Source: DASPFV01 sp035620975 (GTDB lineage Bacteria; Acidobacteriota; Vicinamibacteria; Vicinamibacterales; 2-12-FULL-66-21). From it: a stretch of DNA of 64,000 bases. Position 1 is the first letter of the stretch, and the number at the start of each line of letters is the position of its first letter. Location: contig DASPFV010000245.1 of the NCBI GenBank assembly GCA_035620975.1, positions 1 through 64,000 of the forward strand. The letters are read 5' to 3'. The notes below the pieces were generated by a model that was not told the origin of the DNA, did no database searches, and saw nothing but the letters and a program-made list of their open reading frames with translations. Positions 11,517 through 19,527 of the stretch are shown piece by piece. The position numbers and the translations under genes were made by a program.

Positions 11517-12497
11517 ATGCGTCCGCCGCCGGCTCCTGAACTCGTCAATCAGACGGATGCTTTTCTTTCCAACTTCATGAACAACAGCATGCACGTCATC
11601 ACTGCCGCCACCCTGGTGGTCATCGCCTCGGCGACGGCACCGGCCCAGGAACCCGCCCCTGGCAACCCGCCCCCGCAGGGCCGCGGCCGCATGGCCAGGC
11701 CCATCGTGCTCGGCCCCGACGACGTGCGGGTGTTCCCTGACGCCCCTGACGGCTTCAACGCACGGCGCGCCGGCATCCCTGCCGGCCGTCTCGAACCATT
11801 CGAGTACGACTCGGCCGTCACCGGCACGCGGCGCAAGGCCAACGTGTATCTGCCGCCCGGGTACGCGGGCGACCGGAAGTACCCCGTGCTCTACCTGCTG
11901 CACGGTATCGGCGGCGACGAGACGGAATGGATTCGCTTCGCCACGCCTGACGCCCTCTTCGACAACCTGATCGCCGACAAGAAGGCCGTGCCGATGATCG
12001 TCGTCATCCCCAACGGCCGCGCGCTCGCCGACGACCGCGCGACGGGCGATATGTTCGCGCCGGAGAAAGTGGAGGGCTTTGCCAGGTTCGAGCGGGACCT
12101 GCTGGACCATCTGATGCCCGCGATCGAGAAGCAGTACGCGGCGCTCACGGACCGCGAGCACCGGGCGCTGGCCGGCCTCTCGATGGGCGGCGGGCAGACC
12201 CTCAACTTCGGGCTGGGGAACCTCGACCGCTTCGCGTGGATCGGCGCCTTCTCCTCCGCGCCGAACACCAGGCCGCCGGCCGAGCTCGTGCCGGATCCCG
12301 CCGCGGTGAAGGCGAAGGTGAAGCTCCTCTACCTGTCCTGCGGCAACAAGGACGGGCTCATCGGGATCTCCCAGGACGTGCACGCGTATCTCAAGAAGCA
12401 GGACATCCCGCACATCTGGAACGTCGACGAGGAGGGGCATACGCCCCGGACGTGGGCCAGCAACCTCTACCACTTCGCGCAGCGGATCTTCCGCTGA
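11517..12497 (+). CDS. Secreted alpha/beta-hydrolase esterase (feruloyl-esterase/EsteraseD type)
   Basis: This 326-residue protein has the classical hydrolase pattern: KYPVLYLLHGIGG with the oxyanion strand, the nucleophile elbow GLSMGGGQ (Ser222), a probable acid Asp279 in CGNKDGL and His308 in EEGHTPRTW. This matches the esterase family of XynZ feruloyl esterase domains and IroE-like enzymes. AAGGA precedes ATG 11517, but the hydrophobic signal core starts near Met21/Met25 (HVITAATLVVIASATAPAQ), so a start at 11577 is also possible. A proline-rich linker follows the signal. Its neighbours suggest it releases acyl groups from a plant- or aromatic-type substrate before oxidation; that is inference. 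Confidence 0.85.
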   Translation: MRPPPAPELVNQTDAFLSNFMNNSMHVITAATLVVIASATAPAQEPAPGNPPPQGRGRMARPIVLGPDDVRVFPDAPDGFNARRAGIPAGRLEPFEYDSAVTGTRRKANVYLPPGYAGDRKYPVLYLLHGIGGDETEWIRFATPDALFDNLIADKKAVPMIVVIPNGRALADDRATGDMFAPEKVEGFARFERDLLDHLMPAIEKQYAALTDREHRALAGLSMGGGQTLNFGLGNLDRFAWIGAFSSAPNTRPPAELVPDPAAVKAKVKLLYLSCGNKDGLIGISQDVHAYLKKQDIPHIWNVDEEGHTPRTWASNLYHFAQRIFR

Positions 12498-12541
12498 TCT
12501 GACGGCTGCGCGCTCTCGCCGGAGTCGAAGGAGAAGCGGCC

Positions 12542-14833
12542 ATGTTCCGGACCGCATCGTCTGCGCGGAGATGTCTCCTCGCCGCCGTGTTGGCGGCTGC
12601 CGTAAGCGCCGTGCCGGCGGGGCTTGCGCAATCGGACAAGTGGTGGCCCGGTTACGGGAACGGACCGGACAATTCCCGCTACTTCGCGTCGCGCCAGATC
12701 GACAAGGCGAACGTCGGCCGGCTCGAGGTGGCCTGGACCTATCCCCACGGCGACACCGGCAGCGTGCCGATCGCCGTCCGCGGCGTCATCTACGGCCGCG
12801 GCCGGAACGGATCGCTCGTCGCGATCGACGCGGCGACCGGCGCGGAGCTGTGGGTCCGCGAGAACATGACCGGGATGACGGGCCGTGGCCTCAACTACTG
12901 GGAGAGCGCCGACGGCCGCGACCAGCGCCTGCTCTTCTCGATGAACAGCCTGCTGCAGGCGGTGGACGCGAAGACCGGCAGGTCCATCAGGTCCTTCGGC
13001 AGGAACGGCGTCGTCGATCTGCGCGAGGGCATCGATGGCCGCGACCCGTCCACCATCGGCAACATCCAGTCGAACACGCCGGGCGAGGTCTTCGAGAACC
13101 TGATCATCCTCGGCAGCGCCACGGGGGAAGGCTACATGTCGCCGCCCGGCGACATCCGTGCCTACGACGTGCTCACCGGCAGGCTGGCGTGGACCTTCCA
13201 CACCGTGCCCAGGCCCGGCGAGTTCGGCTACGACACCTGGCCGAAGGATGCCTACAAGTACGTTGGCGGCGTCAATGCGTGGGGGGAGATGACGGTGGAC
13301 ACGAAGCGGGGGATCGCTTACGTCCCGCTCGGATCGCCGACCTACGACTTCTACGGCGCCGACCGCGTCGGCGCCAATCTCTTCGGCACGTCGGTCGTGG
13401 CCCTCGACGCCCGCACGGGAAAGCGGCTCTGGCACTTCCAGATCGTCCACCACGATCTGTGGGACTCGGACCCCAGCGCGGCGCCCCAGCTGACCACCAT
13501 CCGCCACAACGGACGCAACCGCGACGTCGTCGTCGTGACGGCCAAGACCCCCTGGCTCTACGTCCTCGACCGTGTGACCGGTGAGCCGATCTGGCCGATC
13601 GAGGAGCGGCTGGTCCCGAAGAGCGACATGGACGGCGAGCAGAGCTGGCCGACGCAGCCGATCCCGACGAACCCGCCGCCCTACGTCAAACTCACGTTCG
13701 GCGTCGAGGACGTCAGTCCTCATCTGCCTGCGGAGGAAGCCGACGCCTTCCGCAAGCGGCTCCTCGCGGCCGACAACAGGGGCATCTTCACGCCAATCGG
13801 CCTGAAGGATACGGTGCACGTGCCGGCGAGCAACGGCGGGACGATCTTCGGCGGGACGGCCGCCGAGCCTGGCACCGGCGCGTTCTACGTCGTGGCGCAC
13901 GACAATCCGGGCATCGTCCGGCTGCTGCGCCCCGGCGAGGGCCGTCGAGGAGGGCCGGCGCCTCCGGGACTGGCCGTCTACCAGCAGCACTGTCAGCCGT
14001 GCCACGGACCCGCGCGCCTCGGCACGGAGACAGGAGTACCGCTCGTCCATCCGATCGCCGATCCAGCCGGCAACGTCCTGGCGGGTGCGCCTCGCTACGA
14101 TGCCGCAGCCATCCGCGCTGTCCTGACGAGCGGCAAGGGCCGGATGCCGGCATTCCCGCACCTCGGACCCGGTGATGTCGACAGCCTGGTCTCCTTCCTG
14201 ACAGCGACCGGGAGGGGCGGGAGGCCCGGCGGCCGTGGACGGGGCGCCGCTCCACTCGGAAGCGGCGCCCCGCCGGAGTTGATTGTCGGATCGGGATCCG
14301 CGTGGACGCGACCGGACATGCCTGACGGCCGTGGACGCGGTCGCGGCGCCGTGCCGTATCCTGACGGCACGCCGGACTTCACACGCTACACCATCAACGA
14401 GTACCACACGGTCGGCCATCGCATCAGGCCGCCGTACACGACGATCGTGAAGTACGACCTGAACAGGCCGTCGATCGTCTGGCGCGTCGGATACGGCAAC
14501 GATCCCGAGCTGGCGGCGCGAGGCGTCACGGACACGGGCATGCCGGGCATCGTGAACAGTCTGATCGTGACCGCATCGGGCCTCGTGTTCGGGGCCGGCC
14601 TCGACAACCACATCCGCGCGTGGGACAGCGCGAGCGGCCGTCAGCTCTGGGCCGCACGGTTCGGAGGCGACTTCCTGGGGTCGCCGATCATGTACGAGAT
14701 GGACGGCCGCCAGTTCCTCGTCGTGCCGGCTGCGGGCACGGCGGGCAGCCGTGGTGCCGGTGCTCCACCGGTGCCGGCTGCGGGCAACCATCCGCCGATG
14801 GGGTGGGTTGCGTATGCCCTGCCGAGGCCGTAA
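12542..14833 (+). CDS. PQQ-dependent dehydrogenase with cytochrome c domain inserted in the propeller
   Basis: This 763-residue protein has a signal peptide (cleavage near PAGLAQ). Quinoprotein propeller blades run from about residue 32 to 460, with repeats such as GSLVAIDAATGAELW and TSVVALDARTGKRLW. A class I cytochrome c follows, with CQPCHG at 484-489 and axial Met535 in KGRMPAF. A Gly/Arg-rich linker leads back into propeller sequence (TASGLVFGAGLDNHIRAWD, SPIMYEMDGRQF) to the end. The haem domain is thus inserted between blades rather than at a terminus. It should oxidise a sugar or alcohol in the periplasm and pass electrons through its own haem. GAAGGAGAA before ATG 12542 supports the start. 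Confidence 0.88.
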   Translation: MFRTASSARRCLLAAVLAAAVSAVPAGLAQSDKWWPGYGNGPDNSRYFASRQIDKANVGRLEVAWTYPHGDTGSVPIAVRGVIYGRGRNGSLVAIDAATGAELWVRENMTGMTGRGLNYWESADGRDQRLLFSMNSLLQAVDAKTGRSIRSFGRNGVVDLREGIDGRDPSTIGNIQSNTPGEVFENLIILGSATGEGYMSPPGDIRAYDVLTGRLAWTFHTVPRPGEFGYDTWPKDAYKYVGGVNAWGEMTVDTKRGIAYVPLGSPTYDFYGADRVGANLFGTSVVALDARTGKRLWHFQIVHHDLWDSDPSAAPQLTTIRHNGRNRDVVVVTAKTPWLYVLDRVTGEPIWPIEERLVPKSDMDGEQSWPTQPIPTNPPPYVKLTFGVEDVSPHLPAEEADAFRKRLLAADNRGIFTPIGLKDTVHVPASNGGTIFGGTAAEPGTGAFYVVAHDNPGIVRLLRPGEGRRGGPAPPGLAVYQQHCQPCHGPARLGTETGVPLVHPIADPAGNVLAGAPRYDAAAIRAVLTSGKGRMPAFPHLGPGDVDSLVSFLTATGRGGRPGGRGRGAAPLGSGAPPELIVGSGSAWTRPDMPDGRGRGRGAVPYPDGTPDFTRYTINEYHTVGHRIRPPYTTIVKYDLNRPSIVWRVGYGNDPELAARGVTDTGMPGIVNSLIVTASGLVFGAGLDNHIRAWDSASGRQLWAARFGGDFLGSPIMYEMDGRQFLVVPAAGTAGSRGAGAPPVPAAGNHPPMGWVAYALPRP

Positions 14834-15008
14834 AGCTTCGCGGCTTTGTCGCTGCGACTCCCGGGGACCTCTTGAATAATCCCATTGACATGAGGCGTAA
14901 CCGCGTGCTTAATCCGCGCTGGCCCATTTGATGTGACGTGAGCGAGCACCGGTTTCGGTGAAGCGATTGCATCCCGGCGGTCGTCCGTCGTGCGGAGAGG
15001 AGGACAGG

Positions 15009-15494
15009 ATGAGGCATTTCACCTTGGCGGCAGTCGTGTGTCTGTTCATCGGCGCGCCAGGCGGCGCGCAGACACCCGAGCCGCAGATCCTCGCGCCGAT
15101 CCAGAAATTCATCGACAGCTTCAATAAGGGGGATGTCGCCGGTGCAGCGGCGACCCACGCGAAGGCCGCGGAGCTGGCAATCATCGATGAGGTCCCACCA
15201 TTCGCATGGCATGGCGCGTCGGCATTTCAGGCCTGGAGCACGGCACTCGAGGCCGACGCCAAGCGACAGGGCATTACCGAGCCGAAGGTAACACTCGGTA
15301 AACCAACCAGGATGGAGTCGAGCGGGGATTCAGCGTACGTCGTCGTTCCTGCGGTCTACACCTTCAAGCAAAAGGACGTTGCCATGCGCGAAGCAGCGCA
15401 GATGACGTTCGTCTTGAAAAAGGGGGCGGGCGGCTGGCTGATCCATGGCTGGGCGTGGACGGGACCGAAACCGCAGCCGGCCGGCAACAAGTGA
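15009..15494 (+). CDS. Secreted NTF2/SnoaL-like protein
   Basis: This 161-residue protein has a signal peptide (MRHFTLAAVVCLFIGAPGGAQ) followed by an NTF2-like fold. The helix ILAPIQKFIDSFNKGDVAGA, the loop with PPFAWHGASAFQAW and the strands SAYVVVPAVYTFKQK and WLIHGWAWTG are typical of SnoaL-like domains. These serve as small isomerases or binding domains; no catalytic residue set can be named here. GGAGAGGAGG just upstream of ATG 15009 fixes the start. It converges on the cupin gene, with a strong hairpin between them. Confidence 0.75.
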   Translation: MRHFTLAAVVCLFIGAPGGAQTPEPQILAPIQKFIDSFNKGDVAGAAATHAKAAELAIIDEVPPFAWHGASAFQAWSTALEADAKRQGITEPKVTLGKPTRMESSGDSAYVVVPAVYTFKQKDVAMREAAQMTFVLKKGAGGWLIHGWAWTGPKPQPAGNK

Positions 15495-15521
15495 ATCAGC
15501 AGGCGCGAATTCGCGGTCGCG

Positions 15522-15546
15522 GCCGTGCGGGCGCCGCCCGCACGGC
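15522..15546. terminator. Hairpin between convergent genes (candidate bidirectional terminator)
   Basis: GCCGTGCGGGC at 15522-15532 pairs perfectly with GCCCGCACGGC at 15536-15546 around a 3-nt loop. It lies between the ends of two convergent genes (15494 and 15587). There is no clear T-tract, so factor-assisted or hairpin-only termination is likely. Confidence 0.6.
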
Positions 15547-15586
15547 GAACGCGCCCCCTGTGAAAAGGTTCCCACGGACGAACGAC

Positions 15587-16252
15587 CTACTTGATAGCGA
15601 CGATGATCACGTCGAGGGGCTTGCCGCTGCTGTTCCTGGATTCGTGTTTCATGCCACGACCGATGAACAACGCGTCGCCGCGCTTCCATTGCGTCTTGGC
15701 TTTACCCTCGACGTTCACCGTCATCGCGTCGCTGTCAGCCAGCGCGATCACCACCTGATCGAAGTCGTGGGTGCTGCCCGCCGGCTCGTGGAAATTCGGT
15801 CCCGTCGTGGCCCGGTACGCCACCGCCCGTGGGTTGTCGAAGAGCCGGGTGATCTTCATGTCGGGACGGTTCGTGGGAACCGTCGCAGTCGGCGCCTTCG
15901 CGCCCTTCAGCTCCACCAGGATCACTTGCGCTGCCGTCTGCTCGGTGTTCTCGCCGCTGTGCCGTCCGGCCGGCGACCACAGGGCTTGGTCGGCCTTCAG
16001 GGCAGCCTCCTCCGATTTGCCATCGGGGCCCGTGAATCTCACCTTCGCGTCGGACAGGGCGACGATGGCGTTGTCGGGGTGCTCGTGCATGGTGGTCTTG
16101 CCGCCCGGCTTCACGTCGACGCTGAGCACGCGGACGGTTGCGTTCTCGAAGACCACGCGGTAGACCTCGGGATTCGTTTTGACCGGATCCTGCGCCGCCG
16201 CCGGCGACGCGAGCGCGATGATGATTGTCATCGTCCACACTGAGTGCCTCAT
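15587..16252 (-). CDS. Secreted cupin-domain protein
   Basis: This 221-residue protein has a signal peptide (WTMTIIIALASPAAAQ). A first cupin contains KPGGKTTMHEHPDNAIVALS with metal-type His residues (MHEHPD) and later AGRHSGENT. A second, less complete cupin half contains THDFDQVVIALAD, then WKRGDALFIGRGMKHESRN. GGAGGTGGAG directly before ATG 16252 decides the start against the longer frame beginning at 16291. Function unknown; sensing or cleavage of an organic acid is a common theme in the family. It diverges from the PQQ alcohol dehydrogenase at 16579. Confidence 0.78.
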   Translation of the reverse strand: MRHSVWTMTIIIALASPAAAQDPVKTNPEVYRVVFENATVRVLSVDVKPGGKTTMHEHPDNAIVALSDAKVRFTGPDGKSEEAALKADQALWSPAGRHSGENTEQTAAQVILVELKGAKAPTATVPTNRPDMKITRLFDNPRAVAYRATTGPNFHEPAGSTHDFDQVVIALADSDAMTVNVEGKAKTQWKRGDALFIGRGMKHESRNSSGKPLDVIIVAIK

Positions 16253-16415
16253 CTCCACCTCCGCTTCTACCTCATCCGTTAGAAGCGGCACAGTCTACTT
16301 CGAATCCGTCCAGTCCGCATCTCGACCAGGGAATGGCTCCGTTTCAGGCGCCGGTACGCGAACCGGATGCACGCGCAGTCGCCCAGAGGCGGGGATGCTC
16401 GAACAACGATGAGCA

Positions 16416-16438
16416 TGCACCCGGACAGGCCGGGTGCA
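16416..16438. promoter_or_regulatory. Perfect 9-bp inverted repeat in a divergent promoter region
   Basis: TGCACCCGG and CCGGGTGCA are separated by ACAGG. The dyad lies between divergent starts at 16252 (cupin) and 16579 (PQQ alcohol dehydrogenase). It is well placed for a dimeric regulator binding both promoters. A simple structural hairpin is the alternative. Confidence 0.4.
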
Positions 16439-16578
16439 CGTAGCGCCGACCTTCCATTCGCAAGCGCCATACGCTACCATCCCGCCGACCTATCTCATCC
16501 GTGTGGGTCAGTGACCCCCGGCTGGATCAACCGGGCGCCGGGCGCCGCCTAGCGTCCCCACACCATCGGAGGCTCGCT

Positions 16579-18726
16579 TTGCCCGCCAGGGTGCTCGTCG
16601 CCGCCATCCTGCTGCCCGCCGCCGTTGGTGCATGCACGCGGCCGACACCGCGCGTCGTGGACACCGCCAGAATCACAGCCGCGGACAGCGAACCCGGGAA
16701 CTGGCTGACGCACGGCCGCACGTACAGTGAGCAGCGCTACAGTCCGCTGCGCGCCATCGACACCGGCAGCGTCGGGCGGCTCGGTCTGGCCTGGTCGTAC
16801 GACCTCGGGATGAACCGCGGCGCCGAAGCGACGCCGCTCGTCGTCGATGGCGTCATGTACGTCACCTCCGCCTGGAGCATCGTCCATGCGATCGAGGCCC
16901 GGAACGGAACCCGCCTCTGGGTCTACGACCCGAAGGTCGATCGCGCCGTCGGCGCCAAGGCCTGCTGCGACGTCGTCAATCGCGGGGTCGCGTTCTACGG
17001 CGGCAAGGTGTTCGTCGGCGTCATCGACGGCCGCCTCGTCGCGCTCGACGGCGCGCGGGGGTCGGTGATCTGGGAGACCGAGACCATTGATCGATCGCAG
17101 CCCTACACGATCACCGGCGCGCCGCGCGCGGCGAACGGCCTGGTCTACATCGGCAACGGTGGCGCCGAGTACGGCGTCCGCGGGTACGTCTCCGCGTACG
17201 ACGTGCAGACGGGCGAGCTCCGGTGGCGCTTCTACACGGTGCCTGGCGACCCGGCGCGTGGTCCGGACGGCGCCGCATCCGACCCGATCATGGCGCGCGC
17301 CGCCGAGACGTGGACCGGCGAGTGGTGGACCGGCGGCGGTGGCGGGACGGTGTGGGACGCGATCGTCTACGATCCGGAACTCGATCAGCTGCTCGTCGGC
17401 GTCGGGAACGGGTCGCCGTGGAACCAGCAGATCCGTTCGCCCGGCGGCGGCGACAACCTCTTTCTCGCCGCGATCGTGGCGCTCGACGCGAAGACGGGCG
17501 CCTATCGGTGGCACTACCAGACCACGCCCGGCGAGACCTGGGACTACACCGCCACCCAGCCGATCATGCTGGCCGACTTGACGATCGACGGCAGGCCCCG
17601 CAAGGTGGCGATGCAGGCCCCGAAGAACGGGTTCTTCTACGTCATCGACCGCACGGACGGCCGGCTGATCGCCGCCAGTCCGTATCTCGACATGCGGCCT
17701 GCGCATGACACGCCCAAGGGCGCTCCCATCGCATGGGCCTACGCGGTCGATCGCGCGACGGGCCGGCCCATTGAGAATCCGGCAGCGCGCTACAAGAGCG
17801 GTGAGGTCCTCGTCCATCCGGGCCCGGACGGCGGCCACAACTGGCACCCGATGTCATTCAGCCCGCAGACCGGGCTCGTGTACCTGCCGATCCAGGAATC
17901 GGCGCTCGGGTTCGCCCACGATCCTGCGTTCACCCGCCAGGAGGGGTTCCATAACCTCGGCGCGCTCATCATGCCGTTCCCGGACGACCCCGCGGTGCGC
18001 AAGGCCATCAGGAACAGCGTCACGGGGGCGCTCGTCGCCTGGGATCCCGTGGCCCAGAAGGAAGTGTGGAGGTCGGCGCGTCGCGGACCATGGAACGGCG
18101 GGACGCTTGCTGTTGCGGGCGGCCTCGTCTTCCAGGGGACCGTCGACGGACGGTTCCTCGCGCTGGACGCGAAGACCGGCGCGGAGGTGTGGTCGTACGA
18201 CAACCAGGCCGCCACGCTTGCCGGTCCCGTCAGCTACGAGGCCGGCGGCGAGCAGTACGTGGCCGTAGCGGCCGGCTACGGTACGTCGTTCTTCCTGATC
18301 AACGGCTTCTTCGCGCCGAGGGAGGGCGCATCCGTGAACGCGCGCGTGTACTCGTTCAAGCTCGGGGGCACGGCGCCACGGCCTGCGATTGCGTTCACGC
18401 GCATCCCCACGCCGCGGCCGCCAGCGCTGCCCGTGACGGCGGAGGAGTACCGCCGGGCCACGGTGTTGTACGAGAACTACTGTCTCACCTGCCACGGCAT
18501 CGCCGCCATCACGGGCGGCGTCCTGCCCGATCTGCGGAAAACGGGCCGGCTGCACGATCCCGAGCTGTGGAAGCGAGCGGTGGTCGGCGCCGACCTCTCC
18601 TCCCGCGGGATGCCGCGGTTCGAGCGCTACCTGACGCCTGCGGACGCGGAACTGATCCGCTCCTATGTCGCGCGGCAGGCGGCGATGCAGTACGAGGCGG
18701 AGCGCGCCGTCGCGCGCCGGGAGTGA
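16579..18726 (+). CDS. Quinohemoprotein alcohol dehydrogenase (PQQ + C-terminal cytochrome c), probable lipoprotein
   Basis: From TTG 16579 this is a 715-residue protein. The frame is open from 16501, but a GGAGG six nt before the TTG and a lipoprotein-type signal (LVAAILLPAAVGAC) starting there favour this start. The propeller contains the vicinal cysteine pair of PQQ alcohol dehydrogenases (AKACCDV, Cys129-Cys130), the blade NWLTHGRTYSEQRYSPL and GETWDYTATQP. The C-terminal cytochrome c has CLTCHG at 635-640 and axial Met678 in SRGMPRF. It should oxidise alcohols in the periplasm with internal electron transfer. Anchoring by lipid is inferred from the lipobox-like Cys. Confidence 0.88.
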   Translation: MPARVLVAAILLPAAVGACTRPTPRVVDTARITAADSEPGNWLTHGRTYSEQRYSPLRAIDTGSVGRLGLAWSYDLGMNRGAEATPLVVDGVMYVTSAWSIVHAIEARNGTRLWVYDPKVDRAVGAKACCDVVNRGVAFYGGKVFVGVIDGRLVALDGARGSVIWETETIDRSQPYTITGAPRAANGLVYIGNGGAEYGVRGYVSAYDVQTGELRWRFYTVPGDPARGPDGAASDPIMARAAETWTGEWWTGGGGGTVWDAIVYDPELDQLLVGVGNGSPWNQQIRSPGGGDNLFLAAIVALDAKTGAYRWHYQTTPGETWDYTATQPIMLADLTIDGRPRKVAMQAPKNGFFYVIDRTDGRLIAASPYLDMRPAHDTPKGAPIAWAYAVDRATGRPIENPAARYKSGEVLVHPGPDGGHNWHPMSFSPQTGLVYLPIQESALGFAHDPAFTRQEGFHNLGALIMPFPDDPAVRKAIRNSVTGALVAWDPVAQKEVWRSARRGPWNGGTLAVAGGLVFQGTVDGRFLALDAKTGAEVWSYDNQAATLAGPVSYEAGGEQYVAVAAGYGTSFFLINGFFAPREGASVNARVYSFKLGGTAPRPAIAFTRIPTPRPPALPVTAEEYRRATVLYENYCLTCHGIAAITGGVLPDLRKTGRLHDPELWKRAVVGADLSSRGMPRFERYLTPADAELIRSYVARQAAMQYEAERAVARRE

Positions 18727-19069
18727 GGCCACCGTCGCAGCTGGTCCCGTACTGCCAGGCAACGGTTCGAGGCGCACCTCAGCCGCGTCTTTGCCAGGCC
18801 TCGCGTGGCGTGCGCACGTCGTCAGGGACCGGGATGAGCCGGGGATTGGCAGACGCTGAACATCTCCAGGCTGCCCATCCCGATGGACATCCTGACATTG
18901 CTTCGCGCCGCGCGCGGAGTCGAGGGAAGTACGTCGACGCTCACGCCGTGCGGCGGATCCTCTTCGCGGAGGAGGGTCCGAGCGTCCCGTTCTCGTCGGC
19001 CGAGCGTATCGTCTCGTCGCAGGTCGGGGAGGTCATGCTGCCTATCATCCCGCTGAGCAGCAGGTCGTC
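18727..19069. other. 343-nt gap with no recognisable feature
   Basis: The gap separates the PQQ alcohol dehydrogenase from the next small gene. Frames across it are continuations of shadow ORFs. No convincing hairpin or promoter was seen. Confidence 0.4.
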
Positions 19070-19477
19070 ATGTCTGCAAAGCGACGAACCCTGTTTCTAA
19101 TCCTCTGTCTCGCGACGCTGGCCGGCGCGTGCTGGCAACGTTGCGCCACCACGAACGAAGACCGCGCGTATTTTTCCAGGGAGGGGCAGGGCTATCGCGT
19201 GGAGCTGAAGGGCTGGAGGCTCCCGCTTGTGCACGACCCCGTCTCACTCCTCCTGGTGCGGACCTACGAGACGACCACGACGATGAACCTCCCGAGGATC
19301 GATGGTGTCATCGAGGCTGCCGAGTTGGGACTGCCAGCCCACTGGGAAGGGCGCGTGATCATAACCAGGCAGACGATGAAGATCGATCTCTATCAGGTAG
19401 AGGACCACACCAGACGACCATGGTCCTGGAACGACGAGTACACGCTGGTGGAGAAAGACAGCGCGGGGATACGTTAG
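19070..19477 (+). CDS. Small secreted or lipoprotein of unknown function
   Basis: This 135-residue protein starts MSAKRRTLFLILCLATLAG and meets a cysteine at the end of the hydrophobic stretch (LAGAC). That could be a lipoprotein cleavage site, though position -3 is Ala rather than the usual Leu. The mature part has mixed beta-type sequence (GYRVELKGWRLPL, GRVIITRQTMKIDLYQVED) with no recognised domain. Codon pattern and composition look real. It precedes the flavoprotein by 50 nt on the same strand. Confidence 0.6.
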   Translation: MSAKRRTLFLILCLATLAGACWQRCATTNEDRAYFSREGQGYRVELKGWRLPLVHDPVSLLLVRTYETTTTMNLPRIDGVIEAAELGLPAHWEGRVIITRQTMKIDLYQVEDHTRRPWSWNDEYTLVEKDSAGIR

Positions 19478-19527
19478 CCTGATCGCGGCTCTCCGCTGAC
19501 TCCGACCGGCTCGCATGAACTGAGGAT

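Noticed and set aside
12467..14791. A 774-codon minus-strand open frame opposite the PQQ dehydrogenase
   Set aside because: Shadow frame with repetitive basic translation; the plus strand encodes the propeller and haem motifs.
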